A stretch of 7,433 nucleotides of DNA, from assembly GCA_020249005.1 (NCBI GenBank), contig JADCGN010000048.1:1-7433 (forward strand). Reading direction: 5' to 3'. Source of the DNA: Alphaproteobacteria bacterium. GTDB taxonomy: Bacteria > Pseudomonadota > Alphaproteobacteria > UBA2136 > UBA6156. Shown here piece after piece: positions 1-4,800 of this stretch. The notes beneath the pieces are model-generated. The model searched no databases and was not told where the DNA came from. It worked only from the letters and a program-made list of their open reading frames with translations. Positions within the stretch are counted from its first letter, which is position 1. Every line of letters starts with the position of its first letter. The position numbers and the translations under genes are program-made.

Positions 1-688
1 GGGTGCCATCCAGCACCACCGCATCGGGGGTTTGGATCAGGTTGGCGGCATCGCGGGCATCGCGAGCCGCCACCTGGGCAATCACGTCATCCAACGCGGC
101 GGTTTGACCGGCGCTGGCCACTTCCAGCCAACGGCGGCGGCCGCGTTCGGCCACCTCGGCGGTGAGGAACAGCTTCACTTGGGCTGCCGGGGCAATCCGC
201 GCGCCGGTGTCGCGGCCATCCAGCACCACCCCCACCAACGGTTGCCAATGGCGGACAAATTCCTGCTGCAAGGCCAACAACGCCGCCCGCACCGGGGGTT
301 GTACGGCCACGATACTGGCCGCCTGGCCGACTTCCAGGCTGCGCAGCGCCGGGCCCACCGCCTGGCCCGCGACACTGACCCCAAACTCGTTGTTGCCGAG
401 GTGGCGGAAATCGAACACGCCGGGCTGGGCCAAGGTTTGTGCGGCGGCCAGCGCGGCGGGGCCATCGGCGGGGTCGGCCCCCTGCTGCAGCACTTGCCAG
501 GCCACCGCGCGATACAGCGTGCCGGTATCGAGAAACTTCAAACGCCAATGGCGCGCCAAGGCCTTGGCCAGCGTGCCCTTGCCGCTGGCGGTGGGGCCAT
601 CCACGCAGACGCACACGCCCGCCAGCGGGTTTTTGTGGTGGTCGGCGGGCTGCAGCGGGGCGGAATTAGAAGCGGGGAAAATCGTCAT
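1..688 (-). CDS. cmk: Cytidylate kinase, C-terminus cut by window edge
   Basis: Cytosolic enzyme that phosphorylates CMP/dCMP to the diphosphate with ATP, feeding RNA, DNA and phospholipid synthesis. Visible are 229 codons. A roughly 15-residue N-terminal extension precedes the P-loop GPTASGKGT (31-39). FLDTGTLYRA (52-61) carries the CMP-site Arg60. Further on are AASIVA with Ser125, VRAALL with Arg134, LDGRDTG (156-162), and RDARD (209-213) before DAVVLD. By comparison with E. coli Cmk about 20 C-terminal residues lie beyond the window. The ATG at 688 is the first start after an in-frame TGA and sits inside the upstream gene, giving a 23-bp overlap that suggests translational coupling. No strong ribosome site is seen. 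Oddity: the conserved Arg expected three residues after RDxRD is Asn216, and the following loop is about four residues shorter than in E. coli. The family call is secure; the start is less so. Confidence 0.93.
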   Translation of the reverse strand, partial: MTIFPASNSAPLQPADHHKNPLAGVCVCVDGPTASGKGTLAKALARHWRLKFLDTGTLYRAVAWQVLQQGADPADGPAALAAAQTLAQPGVFDFRHLGNNEFGVSVAGQAVGPALRSLEVGQAASIVAVQPPVRAALLALQQEFVRHWQPLVGVVLDGRDTGARIAPAAQVKLFLTAEVAERGRRRWLEVASAGQTAALDDVIAQVAARDARDAANLIQTPDAVVLDGT

Positions 689-1253
689 CGGCTTGCTTCA
701 TGCCATGAAAAACCCGCTCATGCACGGCTTTTCTGGGTTTACCGGCCCGGCTGGCCAACCAGGTGTAGCCCACCAAGGTCAGCAGGCCCCACAGCCAGCC
801 GTAGGGCAACAGCGCCTGCCCGGCCACCGCGGCCAGGGCATTGCCAAAAATAGAAACCTGCACCACCAACGTCAACACGGTGGCAGCCTTGGCGGAATAG
901 CCTATATCCAGCCAGCGGCCCCGCACGAACGGCGTGAGCAAGAGCAAGCAGAGGCTATCCAACAATCCTGCCACGTTGATCGGGTTAGCATCGGCCACCG
1001 GCGCCCCTGGCGCCGCATTGGTGGCCGTTTGGGCCTGCGCCAACAGCTGCTGCACGGCAGCCAAATAGCCTTGCTGGGCTTGGCCCACAGCCTCACGGGC
1101 CGCCAACAACGGGCCCAGCAGGCTGCTGCCGCCTTCGGCCATTCCACCCAGCAGCATGATGAGGCCCGGCGCCGAAAGCACGGTGAGCGCCACCGCGAAT
1201 TCCACCCGCGGCACCCGCCGCCACGGTTGGAGGAGGCCGTTCAGATATTCCAT
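666..1253 (-). CDS. DUF805-like four-helix inner membrane protein
   Basis: A 195-residue probable inner-membrane protein. Hydrophobic segments are visible at about 19-37, 91-110, 122-142 and 149-167. An Ala/Gln-rich, probably helical extramembrane stretch (about 48-80) separates the first two. The N-terminal WRRVPRVEF followed by a helix, and RGRWLDIGYSA (111-121) just before the third helix, resemble the DUF805 (YhaH-like) pattern, in which a short basic motif precedes helix 1 and RxxDIGxS precedes a later helix. The long insert between helices 1 and 2 is not typical, so membership is tentative. No enzymatic motif is visible. The ATG at 1253 lies 9 bp after the upstream stop, and TAGGCAGAGG just before it can serve as a ribosome site. 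The 3' end overlaps the cmk start by 23 bp. The function is unknown. Position between two co-directional genes suggests it is co-expressed with cmk. Confidence 0.72.
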   Translation of the reverse strand: MEYLNGLLQPWRRVPRVEFAVALTVLSAPGLIMLLGGMAEGGSSLLGPLLAAREAVGQAQQGYLAAVQQLLAQAQTATNAAPGAPVADANPINVAGLLDSLCLLLLTPFVRGRWLDIGYSAKAATVLTLVVQVSIFGNALAAVAGQALLPYGWLWGLLTLVGYTWLASRAGKPRKAVHERVFHGMKQADDDFPRF

Positions 1254-1262
1254 TGCCTCTGC

Positions 1263-1658
1263 CTAGTGAAAATGGGGTTTGGCTGAATTGCCCGCCTGCA
1301 ACCGGTAGCTGGCCAAGGCCGTGCCCTGCAGCACGCGGGGGCTGGTGGCTTCAGCCAAGGCAGCGAGCAATACGCAATCGCCCACGAAGGTATCGCATGC
1401 CGCGGCTTCGTCAGGGGTTAAGGCCGCACCATCGGCGGGAAAGGGATTGTGCGCCGTGGCCGCCTGAATGCTGTGGCCCACCCGGGTACGCTCCACGGGG
1501 GGCATACGGGTAAAGTGCGAGACCAGGCCCAGCCATTCGGGCTTGGCCACCGCCAACGCCAACTGTTGGCCCTGCCCCTGCAAGGTCACCAACAGCGTTA
1601 ACATGGCATCAGGCCCCATGACGGGGTTGGGGAGGGAGCGCGTAGCAAGGTCAGACAT
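1263..1658 (-). CDS. Unrecognised 131-residue protein
   Basis: I do not recognise this family. The product is a small, probably soluble, Ala/Leu-rich protein of 131 residues with no signal peptide and no clear membrane span. It has two Cys residues (89 and 95) around a CDTFVGDC segment and a basic RMPPVERTR patch (51-59). The composition suggests a mostly helical fold: LTLLVTLQGQGQQLALAVA (20-38) is amphipathic and DEAAACDTFVGDCVLLAAL (83-101) is a second helical stretch. The ATG at 1658 was chosen because upstream in-frame sequence is Gly/Ala/Ser-rich and could only start at TTG 1742. An internal ATG at 1619 is an alternative. No convincing ribosome site supports any of these starts. It is the first gene of the leftward set and stops 9 bp before the DUF805-like start, which suggests an operon with that gene and cmk. 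Reading-frame length, tight spacing and high-GC codon use like the neighbours support a real gene. Confidence 0.6.
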   Translation of the reverse strand: MSDLATRSLPNPVMGPDAMLTLLVTLQGQGQQLALAVAKPEWLGLVSHFTRMPPVERTRVGHSIQAATAHNPFPADGAALTPDEAAACDTFVGDCVLLAALAEATSPRVLQGTALASYRLQAGNSAKPHFH

Positions 1659-1858
1659 CGGGCTCAGGCTAGAGGCTTCCCTCCCTGCGCAGCCAGAGCC
1701 TATGCCGCCGGAAACAGCAACCGCGCCGCCAACGGTGCCCAAGGGGCAGGCGGGTATGGCAAATATATCACATTTTACCTTCTAACCTCCCATTTTACTT
1801 GGTGAAAAATTCATCATACTCCAAGACATTCCCTTGCGACTAGATTACACATTTGAAC
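1659..1858. promoter_or_regulatory. Divergent intergenic region with promoters for both directions
   Basis: This 200-bp gap separates the leftward cmk set from the rightward autotransporter, so it should hold promoters for both. The left half (1659-1755) is GC-rich. The right half (about 1756-1858) is clearly AT-richer, as expected of a promoter region. On the minus strand, TATATT (complement of 1762-1767) is a reasonable -10-like element, but no good -35 is found at normal spacing. On the plus strand CATACT (1815-1820) with TTTTAC (1793-1798) at 16 bp is only a weak match. No strong Shine-Dalgarno sequence is seen before the autotransporter ATG. No riboswitch-like or attenuator structure was recognised. 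Confidence 0.45.
1771..1800. repeat. Tandem 10-bp direct repeat, possible operator
   Basis: CATTTTACCT (1771-1780) and CATTTTACTT (1791-1800) differ at one base and begin 20 bp apart, about two helical turns, so both copies face the same side of the DNA. They lie 59-88 bp before the autotransporter ATG and overlap the best plus-strand -35 candidate. Same-face direct repeats of this kind are compatible with binding of a regulator, but AT-rich sequence can produce such repeats by chance. Confidence 0.4.
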
Positions 1859-4800
1859 ATGAAAAACTCTTTTTCCATCCGCCTGTTGCGATTTTGCGCG
1901 TCTGCTACCCTCTGCTTGATGCCACTTGGTTTGCCCTACGCGCAAACGATTGGCACCAGTCAGACAACCGTTCTTTATACAGCCAGCAATACGGGTCCAC
2001 TGGTGATTTCTAGTAGTGCTGTTATTTCGGTTACAGGTGGGAGTGCACTCTCGATTAACAGTACCAGCAGCACCACCAGCAATACCGTAACGATTAACAG
2101 CGGGAGTATTGTGCGTGGTACCAACAGCGCGATTATAGCGGGGCGTAACAGTGCCACAGCCCCAGTTATTAACATTTCTGGTAGTGTCCAGCTCATTTCC
2201 AGTAGTGGCCTGGCAATTTCTGCCAGCGCGGCTACCAACGGGTGGACTGTGCGCAACTCGGGCACTATTAGCGGCAGTGTGACGCTGGGTTCGGGCAATA
2301 ACGTTTTCGATATGCAGGGCGGTACGGTCACCGGTACGATTAACTTAGGGAATGGTAACGGGATCTACACCCAAAGTGGGGGATTGGTCACCGGCGGGCT
2401 CACTCTGGGGACGGGAAACGACAACGTAACCATCAGTGGTGGGACACTCAACGGTGCTTTCGTGCTGGGGAACGGCACCAACACCCTGAGCATGACCAGT
2501 GGGACGGTCAGCGGGGCCCTGACGGGTGGTACCGGGACTAATGCGGTAACTCTCACCAGCGGGAGCTTTACCAACACTATCACCCTGAATGGTAGCTCGA
2601 ACACTTTGAACCTTTACGGCTTGAATTGGAGCAATAACTATACGGGTTCCGCCAACGATGACGTGGTCGATATCTCGGGCAGCACGCACGTGGGGAATCT
2701 TGACCTGGGCGGCGGTAGCAACACCTTGCTGCTGCGTGCCGGGAGCACCAGCGGAACTGTGACGGGGAATACTGGGATTGACACTGTGAACATTAGCGGT
2801 GGGACAGCCAGCGTGACCTTGAACCTCAGCAGCGGGAACAACGTCTTCTTCCAAACCGGTGGCAGCATTACGGCCAACATCTCTGCCACCACCGGCAACG
2901 ACGTGGTCAGCCTGACCGGCGGCACGCTGACTGGACCCATCGCCCTGGGCGACGGCACCAACAGTGTGTTGGTCAGCAGCACCAATGTGAGCGGCAGCAT
3001 CACCACCGGAATTAACGACGACATGATGACCGTGACCGACGGCACTGTAACCAGTACTGTAAACCTGGGCGCTGGGAACAACACTTACCTGCAAAGCGGC
3101 GGGTTGTTGGCGGGGAGCCTCACCACGCTGGGCGGCAACGACATCGTCAGCCTGACCGGTGGAACCTTCAACGGCAACATCAACCTGGGCGATGGGACCA
3201 ATACTTATAACCAAACTGCCGGAACCCTCTCTGGGACCCTGACCACCGGAACGGGCAACGACACCGCAACCCTGAGCGGTGGGAGCCTGAACAACACCAT
3301 CAACCTTGGTACCGGAACCAATATCCTAAACCTGTATGGCGCTGCTTGGAACGGTAACTACGTTGGCAGTGCAACCGATGACACCGTGGATATCTCCGGC
3401 AGCACTCACGTGGGGAACATTGACCTGGGTGCTGGTAGCAACACCTTGCTGCTGCGTGCTGGCAGCACCAGCGGAACTGTGACGGGGAATACCGTCACCG
3501 ATACCATCCGTATCACCGGCGGTACCGCCAGCGTGACCCTCAACCTCAGCAGCGGGAACAACGTCTACTTCCAAAGCGGGGGCGTCATCGCCGCCAACAT
3601 CGCCGCCACCACCGGTAACGATGTGGTGAGCCTGACCGGCGGCACGCTGACTGGCCCGATTGCGCTGGGCGATGGTGTGAACAGCCTGTTGGTAAGCGGC
3701 AGCAACGCAACTGGTGCTATCACCATGGGAACAGGGAACGATACCGTGACTGTAACAAGCGGTACCCTGACCAGTGCGATTAACCTTGATGCTGGGGTGA
3801 ATACCTTCCTGCAAAGTGGCGGCCTGGTAAGCGGTAGCCTCACCACGCTGGGTGGCAACGATATTGTGAGCCTAACGGGTGGGACCTTTACCGGTAACAT
3901 TAACCTGGGCGATGGCAACAACCTGGCCCTGGTTAGCGGCACCACGCTGAACGGCAACCTGGTAACTGGCCTGGGCAACGATACCGTAACGGTACGTAGC
4001 AACACCGGTGCCATTGACCTTGGCAACGGGACCAACGCCCTGGATGTAGCCAATGCCACCATTGGGAACCTGACCCTGGGTGCCACCAGCAGCAACACCA
4101 TTACGCTAACCACCGTGAACGCTGGGGCGATGACCCTGGGGGCTCAGGGGCGTGCAACCCTTACGTCTGTTACCGCCAGTGGCTTGATTGGGGTGTCGGG
4201 TAGCTACATCGTCAATGTGGCCGACAGCACGCTGAACGGCCTGGCCTTTGGTAACAGCGCCACGACGCTGACTGCTTCAGGTAGCACCCTGGGTGGCATT
4301 ACGGCTGGGAACGGTGTGAACACCTTCAGCTTTACCAACAGCGGCCTGGGTGCCGTTGCCCTGGGGAATGGCAACACCAGCCTGACCGCCACCGGTGGCA
4401 GCGTTGGTAACCTAACCCTAGGCGGTGGTAGCAACAGCCTGGTGCTGAGCAGCCTGACCGCAAACGCCATTACCTTGGCCGGAACCAGCAACAGCCTGCA
4501 ACTAAGCGCCAGCACGGTAACCGGTGCGCTGAACGGCGGCACGGGTGACGACACTGTAAGCCTATACCAAACCAGCCTGGCAGCGGTTGACTTGGGTGCT
4601 GGCAACGACCGCCTGACCTTCAACACCGGCGCCAGCGCCAGCGGCAACCTGGCCGGTGGGACTGGGACGGATAACCTGGTGTTCAACACCGGCAACCTGC
4701 TGGCGCTGAACGGCACGCTGGGCGGATTTGAAACCGTACAGGTAAGCAGCGGTACCACGCTGCGCCTGAATGGAGCCACCAGCGGGATTAACACCCTGGA

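Noticed and set aside
32..1286. Long rightward reading frames of 273 and 374 codons opposite cmk and the DUF805-like gene
   Set aside because: They are antisense to recognisable genes, rich in Arg/His/Gln/Pro typical of shadow frames in GC-rich DNA, and show no family motif.
1736..1748. Small inverted repeat TGCCC-AAG-GGGCA
   Set aside because: A 5-bp stem with a 3-base loop is too short to support a function and is common by chance in GC-rich DNA.
1878..1921. Lipoprotein signal (Cys13 or Cys19 of the autotransporter)
   Set aside because: Neither Cys is preceded by a lipobox; both lie within the hydrophobic core of an ordinary signal peptide.
2279..4648. CRISPR-like or satellite repeat array
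   Set aside because: The 60-bp periodicity is continuous coding sequence with codon-level divergence, no spacer structure and one uninterrupted reading frame.
1859..4717. Passenger as an RTX toxin secreted by a type I system
   Set aside because: An N-terminal signal peptide and a C-terminal beta-barrel are present; only two exact RTX nonapeptides occur, so RTX-like turns are a local feature.
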